Part shown: positions 10,001 to 18,456 of the stretch, piece after piece
How the letters are laid out: each line of letters opens with the position of its first letter
How positions within the stretch are numbered: position 1 is the stretch's first letter
Assembly (NCBI RefSeq): GCF_020510665.1
Contig: NZ_CP075187.1
Location: 3,393,401 to 3,457,400 of the forward strand
Origin: Dechloromonas denitrificans
Lineage (GTDB): Bacteria > Pseudomonadota > Gammaproteobacteria > Burkholderiales > Rhodocyclaceae
Length of the DNA: 64,000 bases
Reading direction: 5' to 3'
Made by a program: the position numbers and the translations under genes
Notes under the pieces: generated by a model
Seen by the model: only the letters and a program-made list of their open reading frames with translations
Databases searched by the model: none
Told to the model about the DNA's origin: nothing

Positions 10001-10150
10001 GAGCCCGCCGTACGGGTCGCCAGTAGCCTTGAAGTACGGGCCAAAAATGTTCAACTCGACGGTATTGCGCAGGAAATCGATTCGCTGGAAACAGAAATTC
10101 GTGCGATCTCACGTCATCTAGTCGCTATCAGCAAGCACCCGGCAAGGTAA
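7037..10150 (+). CDS. hybrid sensor histidine kinase with two PAS, two receiver and one HPt domain
   Basis: A 1037-residue cytoplasmic phosphorelay kinase. In order: helical N-terminus (1-150), two PAS domains (about 150-255 and 275-390), HisKA with phospho-acceptor His in MSHEIRTPMNG (about residue 415), HATPase with a GTGLGLSIS lid (about 595), receiver 1 with VDDN and phospho-Asp in ILDAHMPEMDG (about 701), receiver 2 with VEDH and Asp in LMDMQMPVMGG (about 844) and a C-terminal HPt with His in LAHSFRG (about 976). No membrane segment was found, so the signal is probably intracellular or arrives through the cotranscribed FIST protein. No DNA-binding partner is adjacent. Confidence 0.95.
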   Translation: MQKTLLRQLKRSIGVADETELARLLATLQAAAETADPALQGLLAGFGDLLERVGSCYDQYERDLELRTRSLEISSGELSATNDKLRNELAGRESALKSLRAVARDLLPQSDPLENEQALADDDIAVLSQKIGELVAESEQGRRQLANQKFALDQHAIVSITDANGTILYANDRFCAISGYTLEELIGQNHRIVNSGMHPTSLFRDMWGTISLGQVWHGEMCNRARNGDLYWVNATIVPLLDEAGQPEQYIGIRTEITDRKLMESQLSEQLHLVEELIEAIPLPVYMKNTAGRYMRLNRAFELMFNVRREDFIGRTLFDVLSPEDARIHAEKDAELFAVKGTQIYEASVHNQDGLRFDTIYRKASLNRRDGSPYGLLGTIIDITERKQAEAASLLAKEAAEAASRAKSDFLANMSHEIRTPMNGIIGMTDLALDTALTEEQREFLSIVKSSSEALLTIINDILDFSKIEAGKLLVEHISFDLHRVIADTLKTLALRAHEKNIELVCEIQHDVPRQVIGDPSRIRQVLLNLIGNAIKFTEKGEIALKTSLTAKLDPQATIQFSVRDTGIGISQDKQLLIFDAFSQEDTSTTRKYGGTGLGLSISRRLVELMGGEMGLISEPGKGSTFHFAIPLEIDAQPAPMPACQIDLRGRRMLIVDDNATNRRVLCGMLAAWNVITEDVDSGSAALVLMRNDTRGFDCIILDAHMPEMDGYALASCLRSEHADLPPMLMLSSGAMRGDGQRCQEAGIAGFFSKPIASEELLAALCRVFDNASREPSAPPTQLVTRHALRELQRTLDILLVEDHPTNQKLALGLLEKWGHRTTLAKHGQEALDILDHQSFDLILMDMQMPVMGGLDATRLFREREAIKQQVRTPIIAMTAAAMQGDREACFRAGMDDYISKPIKTKELLEKLLGFGARIDPPDEEPGAFDYAAALRSADRETVEIIADVFLDTWERDLARMRDALTDNDAATLERLAHSFRGSLACFAAEPAVRVASSLEVRAKNVQLDGIAQEIDSLETEIRAISRHLVAISKHPAR

Positions 10151-10168
10151 ACTCGCCCCTTTTTCACG

Positions 10169-10179
10169 GTCGACCGCAG
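10169..10179 (+). repeat. intergenic copy of the GTCGACCGCAG word
   Basis: Exact 11-base copy in the short gap between the hybrid kinase and ttcA. The same word occurs ten times in the window on either strand (see findings). Function unknown. Confidence 0.6.
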
Positions 10180-10212
10180 TCTTTTGTCTGATTTCCGGCA
10201 AGCAGACGGCAA

Positions 10213-11091
10213 ATGCGCAAATTCATCATGACGATCTCAAACACTCTGCAAAAACTCCGCAAATCCCTCGAAAGCCGCACCGGCAAAGCCATTGCCGACT
10301 ACAACATGATCGAGGATGGTGACACCGTACTCGTCTGCCTGTCTGGCGGGAAAGACTCCTACACGCTGCTCTCCGTCCTGATGGCCTTGCAACAACGCGC
10401 ACCGATCAAGTTCCGCCTGATCGCCATGAATCTCGACCAGAAGCAGCCCGGCTTTCCGGCCGATGTCTTGCCGCGCTATCTCGATTCGGTGGGGATTGAG
10501 TATCGGATTGTCGAATCCGACACCTATTCGATCGTCAAAGACAAGATTCCGGAAGGTAAAACCACCTGTTCGCTCTGTTCCCGCCTGCGTCGCGGCATCA
10601 TTTACCGTACCGCCAAAGAGTTGGGGGCCAACAAGATCGCCCTCGGCCACCACCGTGACGACATGGTGCACACGCTGTTCCTGAACCTGCTGTTTGGTGG
10701 CAAGCTGAAAGCCATGCCCCCAAAACTGGTCACTGACGACAAGGCACACATCGTGATTCGTCCGCTGGCCTATTGTGCCGAGAGCGATATTGCCAAATTT
10801 GCCCGCGGCATGGAGTTCCCGATCATTCCTTGCAACCTCTGCGGCTCGCAGGAAAATCTGCAGCGCCAGAAAATCAAGGAAATGATGGCCGACTGGGACA
10901 AACGTTTTCCGGGCCGGACCGAATCGGTGCTCACCGCAATGCAGAATGTCGTGCCATCCCATCTCGCCGACAACCGGTTTTTCGACTTCAAAGGCCAGAC
11001 GCTGGACACCGCCATCGAAGAAGGCGATATTGCTTTTGATGCCCCGGAAATGCCATTGTCAGGTAGCATTCCAATCAACCTGTCATTTTAA
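10213..11091 (+). CDS. ttcA: tRNA 2-thiocytidine(32) synthetase TtcA
   Basis: A 292-residue ATP-dependent tRNA thiolase that converts cytidine 32 to 2-thiocytidine. The PP-loop SGGKDSY lies near residue 44. The CxxC pair in TTCSLCSR (about 117-120) and a further Cys in IPCNLCGS (about 203-206) are the usual [4Fe-4S] cluster and sulfur-transfer ligands. The family length is about 290-310 residues. The ATG at 10228 (MTISN) is an alternative start five codons downstream. It is separated from the kinase by 62 bases that carry one copy of the repeated 11-base word. Confidence 0.95.
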   Translation: MRKFIMTISNTLQKLRKSLESRTGKAIADYNMIEDGDTVLVCLSGGKDSYTLLSVLMALQQRAPIKFRLIAMNLDQKQPGFPADVLPRYLDSVGIEYRIVESDTYSIVKDKIPEGKTTCSLCSRLRRGIIYRTAKELGANKIALGHHRDDMVHTLFLNLLFGGKLKAMPPKLVTDDKAHIVIRPLAYCAESDIAKFARGMEFPIIPCNLCGSQENLQRQKIKEMMADWDKRFPGRTESVLTAMQNVVPSHLADNRFFDFKGQTLDTAIEEGDIAFDAPEMPLSGSIPINLSF

Positions 11092-11129
11092 TCCGAACTC
11101 CCTTTCGCCACTTCCGCCACTGATCCGGT

Positions 11130-12011
11130 ATGAGCCAAGCGCAACAAAGACGAGTCATCATGTTTGCCGACATATCGGGCAGTGCCGGGCTGTTCGAGCA
11201 TCTCGGCCAGGCCGAGGCGGCCTATGCCATCGAACGTTGCGTCAACCGGATGTCCCGCTCGATCGAAGGCTATGGCGGACTGATTGGTGAAATGGTCGGT
11301 GACGAATTACTCGCCAGTTTCGAAACCGCGGCAGAAGCCTGCCTTGCCGCCATCGACATGCAGCAGCGCATCGCCGATCTGCCCGCGGTGTCGGGGCACA
11401 AACTGAGTATTCGTATCGGCATTCATGCGGGCCAGGTCAGTTTCAACGGACAAAAACCGGTGGGCGAAACAGTCACCACGACCGCTCGGATTGCCGGCAT
11501 CGCCGGTGGCGACCAGATTCTCGCCAGTTCGGTCATTCAGGCTGAAATCATCGATCATCCGGCCATCATCCTGCAGGCCCAACCCGGCCGTGGGACGATC
11601 CGCGAGTCGACCGCCTCGGTCAGCCTGTTTCTGGTTCGGAATCCGGCCCCCAAGGAAGATGCCGCTGCCGCACCAGCGGCTGCTCAAGCGGCAAAACTGA
11701 CAATTCGCTATCGTGGTAAATCGTTCCTGATGGACGAAAAAAGTCAGACGCTCACCTTTGGCCGCGATCTGGGATGCAAGATTCTGGTTGAAGATCGCAA
11801 AGCCTCTCGTCAGCATGCCCGGATCGAACTTCGGCCAGAGGGATTCTTTCTGGTCGACACAAGCACCAATGGCAGTTTTGTCAGCTTCGGAAAACATCGG
11901 GAAGTCATGGTCAGGCACCATGAAATGCGCCTCGAAGGTGAGGGCTGGATCGCCTTTGGCAACTCCGGCAACGACCCTTCGGCAGACAAGGCCGAATTCA
12001 GCCTGCAGTAA
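11130..12011 (+). CDS. class III adenylate/guanylate cyclase-type domain fused to an FHA domain
   Basis: A 293-residue protein. Residues 1-170 form a class III cyclase homology domain with the two expected metal aspartates (FADISG, D12; VGDELLASF, D56). The usual N of the NxxAR motif reads Thr here (GETVTTTARIAG), so cyclase activity is uncertain. After an Ala-rich linker, residues about 190-290 form an FHA phosphothreonine-binding domain with GRDLG, SRQHARIEL and STNGSF. No membrane segment is visible. It could make a cyclic nucleotide or act as an adaptor responding to Thr phosphorylation. A terminator hairpin follows within 5 bases of the stop. Confidence 0.88.
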   Translation: MSQAQQRRVIMFADISGSAGLFEHLGQAEAAYAIERCVNRMSRSIEGYGGLIGEMVGDELLASFETAAEACLAAIDMQQRIADLPAVSGHKLSIRIGIHAGQVSFNGQKPVGETVTTTARIAGIAGGDQILASSVIQAEIIDHPAIILQAQPGRGTIRESTASVSLFLVRNPAPKEDAAAAPAAAQAAKLTIRYRGKSFLMDEKSQTLTFGRDLGCKILVEDRKASRQHARIELRPEGFFLVDTSTNGSFVSFGKHREVMVRHHEMRLEGEGWIAFGNSGNDPSADKAEFSLQ

Positions 12012-12013
12012 AT

Positions 12014-12039
12014 AAAAAGGCCATCCGAAGATGGCCTTT
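12014..12039. terminator. rho-independent terminator, left copy (left target duplication of the insertion sequence)
   Basis: The stem AAAGGCCATC / GATGGCCTTT with a CGAA tetraloop has A-rich sequence on its left and Ts at the end, so it works in either direction. The 24 bases 12016-12039 recur exactly at 13641-13664 on the other side of the insertion sequence. Confidence 0.85.
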
Positions 12040-12052
12040 CAGACTGCTGACG

Positions 12053-12082
12053 AACCCCCGATTTTTCGGGGGTTTTGTTTTT
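12053..12082 (+). terminator. terminator hairpin inside the left end of the insertion sequence
   Basis: The stem AACCCCCGA / TCGGGGGTT with a TTTT loop is followed by a T-rich tail (12073-12082). It would stop plus-strand transcription entering the element from the left, antisense to the transposase. Confidence 0.7.
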
Positions 12083-12111
12083 CTGGTTGGAAATCAGGGA
12101 GACTCCTGGCT

Positions 12112-13584
12112 TCAAGCCGAAGCGAGGCGGATTCTGAAATTCAGGTTAGGAACCCCGATCTGCCAAAGATGGCGGGCGAATGGGGCGGCAAAACGGGTTC
12201 GTGCGAGGATTTTGGCCAATAAGGCTGCCGCCTTGCGGGCCAGCAACAGGGCCATCTTCTTCATGTTCTGACAGGCCGCCGAGAGCAGGCACTGCGCTTG
12301 CACCTTGGCCAAGCCACGGAAACGGGCGTAACGGTGGCCGTGCAACTCCTTGGCATCGGCAAAACTGCGCTCCACCGTTTCCTTGCGCCGGGCGTACAGC
12401 CGTTTGCCCAGGTCGCTCAGGCGATTGGCGTTGATCGCTTCCTTGAAACCTTCCCAGAGATGCCGGGTCACGAGCTTCTGATGGTTCCGGCTCTGCGTGC
12501 ATTGCCCGCGCACGCCGCAATCGGCACACCGCGCCGGGTTCGAGGCGTATTCGCGATAACCCAGCCGGTTGGTCGTCCGGTACGGTAGAACCTCCCCGGC
12601 CGGGCAGCGGTAGCAGTCCTGGACCGCATCGTAGAGATAGTCCCGTTTGTAGAAATAGCCATCGCGGTGTGTGGGTCGCTTGTAGCCCATCACCCCGAAC
12701 AGTGCCCGCTCGAGAATGCCCTTGCAGACTTGCGGGGTGAAATACCCGGCATCCAGCCCGACGGCGCCCACGGCCAGATCAAAGCGCTCCATGACCCGAT
12801 CCAGGCGGGCAAGGTAGGGCTGGCTGTCATGGACATTGCCCGGCGTGACATGGGTATCGACGATCAAAGCATGCACGCCATCGACAGTCCGGTGATCCAG
12901 ATAGAAGAAGCCGGTCGGCTTGTTGTCGCGGGCCATGAAACCTGCGTCGGGATCGACCGTGCTGACCTTGACCTCCTTCATCGGCGGTGTCGAATCATCG
13001 TCATCACGCTTGAGCGACTTCTTGCCCGCGGCGGCTCGGTCCGTTTCGATGGCTGCATCCAGTTCGGCCAGGTAGGCCGCAGGGGTTTGCTCGACCTGAT
13101 GCACTTCAAAGTGCCGCTTGTTCGCGTTCGCCTTCAGGTGGGTACTGTCGGTGTACAGCACCCGCCCGCCAATCAGCTTGTGCTCAATGGCTTGCTCGAC
13201 AATCCCGTCAAAGATGCGTTGCTCAATGTCCGTCCCGACAAAGCGGCGACGGCGATTCTGCGACAGCGTCGAGGCATCCGGCACTTTGTCCGTCAGTCGA
13301 AAGCCGAGAAACCAGCGGTAAGCCACATTGACCTCTATTTCCTTCACCAGCCGTCGCTCGGAGCGAATCCCGAACAAGTAGCCAATGAACAACATCTTGA
13401 ACAACACCACCGGATCAATCGCTGGTCGGCCATTGTTCTCGCAATACAGGTGCTGGGTCGCTTCACGAATGAAATCAAACCGGATGTGCTGGTCGAGCAG
13501 CCGGAGCAAGTGGTCTTTCGGGACCAATTGCTCCAACGTCACCATCTCCAGTTCCGTTTGGGCGGGGTAGACAGGCTTGAGCAT
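12112..13584 (-). CDS. IS1182-family transposase
   Basis: A 490-residue DDE transposase. The N-terminal helical region (MLKPVYPAQTELEMVTLEQLVP) is followed by a DDE-type core with Asp candidates in LYTDSTH (about residue 147) and VGLDAGYF (about 278) and a Glu candidate in ETVERSFADAKELHGHRYAR (about 417). A cysteine cluster (CYRCPAGE; CADCGVRGQC) lies at about 330-365. This architecture and the surrounding ends fit IS1182. The frame is full length and undamaged. A TATAAT hexamer sits only 7 bases before the ATG, so the mRNA may be leaderless. Confidence 0.93.
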   Translation of the reverse strand: MLKPVYPAQTELEMVTLEQLVPKDHLLRLLDQHIRFDFIREATQHLYCENNGRPAIDPVVLFKMLFIGYLFGIRSERRLVKEIEVNVAYRWFLGFRLTDKVPDASTLSQNRRRRFVGTDIEQRIFDGIVEQAIEHKLIGGRVLYTDSTHLKANANKRHFEVHQVEQTPAAYLAELDAAIETDRAAAGKKSLKRDDDDSTPPMKEVKVSTVDPDAGFMARDNKPTGFFYLDHRTVDGVHALIVDTHVTPGNVHDSQPYLARLDRVMERFDLAVGAVGLDAGYFTPQVCKGILERALFGVMGYKRPTHRDGYFYKRDYLYDAVQDCYRCPAGEVLPYRTTNRLGYREYASNPARCADCGVRGQCTQSRNHQKLVTRHLWEGFKEAINANRLSDLGKRLYARRKETVERSFADAKELHGHRYARFRGLAKVQAQCLLSAACQNMKKMALLLARKAAALLAKILARTRFAAPFARHLWQIGVPNLNFRIRLASA

Positions 13585-13590
13585 GCCTGC

Positions 13591-13628
13591 ATTATAAAAA
13601 ATAAAGCCCCCAATCGCTTGGAGGCTTT
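13591..13628 (-). terminator. hairpin with T-rich tail at the right end of the insertion sequence
   Basis: Stem 13603-13613 pairs with 13618-13628 (10 pairs, one C-A mismatch, loop TCGC). Read on the minus strand it is followed by a T-rich run that merges into TATAAT (13596-13591). It would block outside transcription from reading into the transposase gene. Confidence 0.55.
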
Positions 13629-13640
13629 GTCAGCAGTCTG

Positions 13641-13665
13641 AAAGGCCATCCGAAGATGGCCTTTT
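13641..13665. terminator. rho-independent terminator, right copy (right target duplication)
   Basis: Same 10-bp stem and CGAA loop as at 12016-12039, followed by TTTTT-like sequence. It lies just beyond the stop of psiF, so before the insertion one hairpin served both the cyclase-FHA gene and psiF. Confidence 0.85.
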
Positions 13666-13681
13666 TCAATGGTCGACCGCG

Positions 13682-13945
13682 TTACTTCGCGCCACCGGCC
13701 TGAGCATCAGCAACACATTTTTTCACGAAGCTGTTCTTTGCAGCTCCAGCCAGTTTCTTTTCCTTGGCCGTCGCATTGCAGGTTGCAGCAGCCGGACCTT
13801 GTGCGTCGGCTTCGCATTTTTTCATGAAGCTGTTCTTGGCGGCACCTGCCAGTTTCTTTTCGGCAGCACGCGAAGCGCAATCATCGGCGGCATAAACGGA
13901 TGAAGCGGCAAAAGCAACGAGCAGCAGGCTAATCAGTTTTTTCAT
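13682..13945 (-). CDS. psiF: PsiF repeat protein
   Basis: An 87-residue secreted protein: a signal peptide (MKKLISLLLVAFAASSVYA) and then two tandem PsiF repeats, each with the form C-x(6-8)-EKKLAGAAKNSF-(M/V)KKC. The family is named after a phosphate-starvation-induced E. coli gene of unknown function. The four Cys could form two disulfides in the periplasm. A GAGG ribosome site lies 9 bases before the ATG. No Pho box was recognised. It is transcribed separately from the hprK operon, after a gap of 50 bases. Confidence 0.9.
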   Translation of the reverse strand: MKKLISLLLVAFAASSVYAADDCASRAAEKKLAGAAKNSFMKKCEADAQGPAAATCNATAKEKKLAGAAKNSFVKKCVADAQAGGAK

Positions 13946-13995
13946 CGTTCAGTCCCTCGGGGTTGGTTGATAGTAGCCGGGCAACTATCGATCAT

Positions 13996-14931
13996 TCATG
14001 CATCATCGTCAAGCATCATGCGCTGCTGACGATCCATGAAGTCCTGCATGCTGTCGATCCCCCGCAGCTGCAGAATCGTGTTGCGCACGGCCGCCTCCAG
14101 CAAGACCGCCAGATTACGGCCTGCAGCAACCGGAATCACAACCTTCCTGACCGGCACTCCCAGCACTTCCTGGGTTTGGGCATCGAGCGGCAAACGGGGG
14201 GCATCACCGGCAGAGACCGTCTTTTGCAGATGCACGATCAGTTTGAGTTTCATTTTCCGGCGGGAAGCCGTTTCGCCGAAAATGGTCCGGATATTCAGCA
14301 AGCCCAGACCGCGCACCTCCAGGAAGTCGCGCAACATGCCGGGGCAGCGCCCTTCGATCGTGGCCGGTGCAATACGGGCCATTTCGACCACATCGTCAGC
14401 GACCAGACCGTGGCCACGCGAAATGAGCTCAAGTGCCAGTTCGGATTTGCCAACCCCGGAATCACCGGTAATCAGCACGCCCATGCCCAGCACATCCATG
14501 AATACGCCATGCAGATTGACCGTATCAGCCAGTCGGGCAGACAGGTAAATGCGCAGCAGGTCAATCACTGCCGAGCACGGCTTGGGGGACAGGAGCAACG
14601 GCGTATTCGTCTGCTTGCAGGCGTCGATCAGGATATCCGGAGGTGTCAGACCATCGGCAACGATGACTGCTGGCGGCAAGGCCGCAAGCAGGTCGAGAAA
14701 CATCTGCGCGAAGCGACGCTCTCCGATGCGGAAAGCCCAGTCATATTCGGCCTGCCCCATGACCTGCAGTCGTTCTGGGTGAATGATGTTGATGTGCCCA
14801 ACCACATCGGCACCATAGTTGTTCGACAACTTGATCTCGATGTTGCGTTCGGCCTGCTGCGCCATCATCCAGCTGAGCAGCAGCTTTTCCCGATTATCTT
14901 CGTAGAGCTGGGTCAGGCTGATGTGACGCAC
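13996..14931 (-). CDS. hprK: HPr kinase/phosphorylase
   Basis: A 311-residue bifunctional enzyme that phosphorylates and dephosphorylates a serine on HPr. The Walker A motif GDSGVGKS lies at about residues 153-160, followed by the HprK-typical ELISRGHGLVADD. The C-terminal signature near RGLGLLNIR is present. In proteobacteria it works within a regulatory nitrogen PTS rather than for sugar uptake, and the adjacent ptsN and rpoN support that. It is the last gene of the recA-recX-lptB-rpoN-hpf-ptsN-hprK run. Confidence 0.95.
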   Translation of the reverse strand: MRHISLTQLYEDNREKLLLSWMMAQQAERNIEIKLSNNYGADVVGHINIIHPERLQVMGQAEYDWAFRIGERRFAQMFLDLLAALPPAVIVADGLTPPDILIDACKQTNTPLLLSPKPCSAVIDLLRIYLSARLADTVNLHGVFMDVLGMGVLITGDSGVGKSELALELISRGHGLVADDVVEMARIAPATIEGRCPGMLRDFLEVRGLGLLNIRTIFGETASRRKMKLKLIVHLQKTVSAGDAPRLPLDAQTQEVLGVPVRKVVIPVAAGRNLAVLLEAAVRNTILQLRGIDSMQDFMDRQQRMMLDDDA

Positions 14932-14940
14932 GTAACTGGC

Positions 14941-15387
14941 TCAGGCCTGAAACAGGGTAACCACAGCGGCAGGATCGCTTGCCGCAAGCAAGGCTTCCCG
15001 GAATGGTTTTTCGGCAAAGCGCTGGGCCAGTTCGGAAAGAATCTGGAGATGTTGCTCGGTCGCCTGCTCTGGAACCAGCAGCACGAACAGGAGATTGACC
15101 GGACGCCCATCCGGCGAGTCGAACGGTACGGGAGTTGCCAGACGCAAGAAAGCACCGGCAGCCTGCTTGAGGCCCTTGATCCGACCGTGCGGAATGGCAA
15201 TACCTTGCCCAAGACCGGTCGAACCCAGTTTTTCACGGGCAAAGAGGCTTTCGAAGACAACCGCACGGGCAAGCCCGAGATGACTCTCGAAAAGCATGCC
15301 GGCCTGTTCGAAGACCCGCTTTTTGCTGCCGGCCTCAAGATCAAGAATGACCTGGGTGGCTGACAGAATATTGGCTAAGGGGTTCAT
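14941..15387 (-). CDS. ptsN: PTS IIA-like nitrogen regulatory protein
   Basis: A 148-residue EIIA-Ntr protein with the phosphorylation-site histidine in GIAIPHGRIKG (H67). It receives phosphate from the nitrogen PTS and regulates by protein contact rather than by transporting sugar. The start ATG at 15387 gives the family length; the open frame to 15441 adds an unrelated extension. hprK begins 9 bases downstream. Confidence 0.95.
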   Translation of the reverse strand: MNPLANILSATQVILDLEAGSKKRVFEQAGMLFESHLGLARAVVFESLFAREKLGSTGLGQGIAIPHGRIKGLKQAAGAFLRLATPVPFDSPDGRPVNLLFVLLVPEQATEQHLQILSELAQRFAEKPFREALLAASDPAAVVTLFQA

Positions 15388-15441
15388 AGGAAAATTCAGT
15401 GATGCATGGGCCGCAGCGCGGTGGCTGCGGCCGAACGGCAA

Positions 15442-15765
15442 TTATTCAGCCGCGAGAATGACAGGCTTTTCACCGCGATGGTGATCCTGAACTTTTTGCT
15501 TGTATTTCTGGACCTGGCGATCAAGCTTGTCGAACATCGAGTCAATCGCTGCGTAGAGGTCGTCACCGGACTCTTCGACATGCATGTCCTTGCCCGGAAC
15601 GTGGACGGTCACTTCTGCTTTCTGCTTGAGCTTCTCGACAGACAAAATCACGTTAACGCCGGTGACTTTATCGAAATGGCGAACAACAGGGTCAAGTTTG
15701 TTTTCAACGTACTCGCGCAAAGCAGGGGTAACGTCGATATGGTGACCAGTGATCTGCAGATTCAT
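15442..15765 (-). CDS. hpf: ribosome hibernation promoting factor (short HPF/RaiA family)
   Basis: A 107-residue protein beginning MNLQITGHHIDVTPALREYVE, the beta-alpha-beta-beta-beta-alpha fold of the HPF/YfiA family. It binds the 30S decoding region and helps form inactive ribosomes in stationary phase. The long C-terminal extension of long-HPF is absent, as usual in proteobacteria. It sits directly after rpoN (15-base gap), the standard position. Confidence 0.93.
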   Translation of the reverse strand: MNLQITGHHIDVTPALREYVENKLDPVVRHFDKVTGVNVILSVEKLKQKAEVTVHVPGKDMHVEESGDDLYAAIDSMFDKLDRQVQKYKQKVQDHHRGEKPVILAAE

Positions 15766-15780
15766 GCTTTTCTCCTCTCT

Positions 15781-17250
15781 CTACAGGGTCTTGCGTAAAT
15801 TGACCGGCGGGATGTTAAGCGATTCACGGTATTTGGCTACTGTGCGTCGGGCTACAACGATTCCCTGCTGGCCTAGTATTTCGGATAATTGGCTATCCGA
15901 CAAGGGCTTCTTGCCATCTTCTGCGCCGATCAGTTGTTTGATCAGTGCCCGGATGGCCGTTGCAGAACACGCACCACCGGTATCGGTGGCAACGTGACTG
16001 CCAAAAAAGTATTTCAATTCAAAGATACCGCGCGGCGTGGCCATGTATTTCTGGCTGGTAACGCGTGACACGGTCGACTCGTGCAAACCGAGAATATCGG
16101 CAATCTCGCGCAGCACGAGCGGACGCATCGCCACTTCGCCATGCTCGAAAAACTGGCGCTGACGATCGACGATCGCCTGGGTAACACGGTGAATCGTTTC
16201 AAACCGTTGCTGAACATTCTTGATCAGCCAGCGTGCTTCCTGCAGCTGGCCGGTCATGTTGCCGTTTCCTCGACGCTGGCGTGACAGGATTTCAGCGTAC
16301 AACCGATTGATCCGCAAACGCGGATAGGCATCCGGATTGATATAAGCCGTCCACTTTCCCTTGAGCTTGCGAACCATCACGTCCGGGGTGATATAGCGCG
16401 CTTCAATGGCTGCAAAACGTGCGCCTGGGCGAGGATCAAGGCTGACGATCAAGCTGTGTGCCGCTTTCAGGGCGGGATCTTCGCAATCCGTCAGACGACG
16501 GATTTTGGCAAAGTCGCGGGCAGCGAGTAATTCAAGGTGTTGCTCGACAATGGTCAGCGCCAGGTTGCGCACCGGGTTTTCCGGCAAAACCTTCAGTTGC
16601 AGGGCGAGGCATTCTTTCGGCCCACGCGCACCGATACCTGTCGGATCGAAACTCTGGATATGGCGAAGCGCAATTTCCAGCTCCTCCAGCTCGATTTCAT
16701 ACTCGGGCGGCAGGGTTTCCCACAGCTCGTCGAGAGACGCCGAGAGATAGCCATCATCATCAAGCGCTTCGATCAGGAAACGCACCAGGCTGCGATCCCG
16801 GTCCGACAGCTGGGTCATGCCCAATTGCCAGCCAAGGTGATCGCGCAAACTGGTTGTTGCGGCATGGATGTCGTGGCTGTCGCTGTCATCGTCCTCATCG
16901 CGACCAGCCCCGGTATAGGTACCGGCATCGGATGACCAGCGATCGTCATCGACGTCGGATGGCGCACTCGGGATATCCTGCTCGCGCTCTTCACGCGCAT
17001 CCCGTTCATCGCGCTCAGCCCGCTGTTCGCGCTCCCCTTCGTCGCTCTTTGGCGCATCGAATTGCTGGGCCGAAGAATAAGACTCCGTTCCGGCATCATC
17101 ATCCCGTTCGAGCATCGGATTTTCAAGCAGATAGCGCTCGATTTCCTGCTGCATCTCGATCGTCGATAGTTGCAGCAATTTGATTGATTGCTGCAACTGT
17201 GGCGTCAGGGCCAGATGCTGGGAAAGCTTGAGTTGAAGAGCCGGTTTCAT
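15781..17250 (-). CDS. rpoN: RNA polymerase sigma-54 factor
   Basis: A 489-residue sigma-54. The N-terminal Gln/Leu-rich activator-interaction region (LKLSQHLALTPQLQQSIKLL) is followed by an acidic region (about 50-130), the core-binding domain, a helix-turn-helix (LHESTVSRVTSQKYM) and near the C-terminus the RpoN box ARRTVAKYRE, which contacts the -24 element. It directs transcription that depends on enhancer-binding ATPases. It lies 28 bases after lptB. Confidence 0.97.
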   Translation of the reverse strand: MKPALQLKLSQHLALTPQLQQSIKLLQLSTIEMQQEIERYLLENPMLERDDDAGTESYSSAQQFDAPKSDEGEREQRAERDERDAREEREQDIPSAPSDVDDDRWSSDAGTYTGAGRDEDDDSDSHDIHAATTSLRDHLGWQLGMTQLSDRDRSLVRFLIEALDDDGYLSASLDELWETLPPEYEIELEELEIALRHIQSFDPTGIGARGPKECLALQLKVLPENPVRNLALTIVEQHLELLAARDFAKIRRLTDCEDPALKAAHSLIVSLDPRPGARFAAIEARYITPDVMVRKLKGKWTAYINPDAYPRLRINRLYAEILSRQRRGNGNMTGQLQEARWLIKNVQQRFETIHRVTQAIVDRQRQFFEHGEVAMRPLVLREIADILGLHESTVSRVTSQKYMATPRGIFELKYFFGSHVATDTGGACSATAIRALIKQLIGAEDGKKPLSDSQLSEILGQQGIVVARRTVAKYRESLNIPPVNLRKTL

Positions 17251-17278
17251 CGAATGGGGTAGGGACGCTGCTTATCGG

Positions 17279-18012
<734 letters not shown>

Positions 18013-18016
<4 letters not shown>

Positions 18017-18456
18017 TCTTCGGCTCCGCGCATCACTCGGCGTATGGCGTCGCCGGAAAAACCTCGATATTGCAAAAATCGCATCTGTTTGCCGCGCTCT
18101 TCAGCCGATTGCGGCAACTGCTTGAACTTTCTCGCCCAAACCTGACGACAACGCTCGGTCTCGTCCCCTGCTTCCGGCAAGGCGGCTGCAATTTCATCGT
18201 CGCTCACGCCGGTCTGGCGCAATTCCTGGCGCAACCGGGCGTTGCCGTAACGTCCGGCCCGGGCAACGACGCGCTGAGTGGCAAAACGGGAATCCGAGAG
18301 CAGGCGCTCCGTCTGCAGTCTTTCGAGGACAGCATCGAGCTGTTCCTCGGATTCTGCCTGCGCGGCGAGTTTGGTCTTCAACTCCGCCCGGCTGTGATCA
18401 CGCCGGGTCAGAAGTCGAAGAGCCGCAACACGCAGCGCAACAACCGGATCAGGCAT
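18013..18456 (-). CDS. recX: regulatory protein RecX
   Basis: A 147-residue all-helical RecX, an inhibitor or modulator of RecA filaments. Typical segments are [19 protein letters not shown] and [15 protein letters not shown]. The ATG at 18456 lies inside the last codons of recA (8-base overlap), the standard recA-recX coupling; the longer open frame to 18657 is inside recA and is rejected. Its stop overlaps the lptB start by 4 bases. Confidence 0.93.

Larger units (their letters stand above)
12040..13640. mobile_element. IS1182-type insertion sequence, intact (1601 bp)
   Basis: Bounded by inverted repeats: CAGACTGCTGAC at 12040-12051 and its reverse complement GTCAGCAGTCTG at 13629-13640. 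The 24 bases AAAGGCCATC-CGAA-GATGGCCTTT directly flank both ends as a target duplication. It carries one full-length transposase on the minus strand. Both ends also contain a hairpin just inside the inverted repeat. The exact flanking repeats and undamaged reading frame suggest a recent, probably active insertion. Confidence 0.92.

Noticed and set aside
13700..13900. Repeated blocks inside psiF as a CRISPR or DNA repeat
   Set aside because: They are the two PsiF protein repeats, diverged at DNA level, not a spacer array.
13970..13989. GATAGT...ACTATC hairpin between psiF and hprK as a terminator
   Set aside because: Six-base stem, large loop and no T-run in either direction.
13963..15363. 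466-residue open frame on the plus strand
   Set aside because: Antisense to hprK and ptsN.
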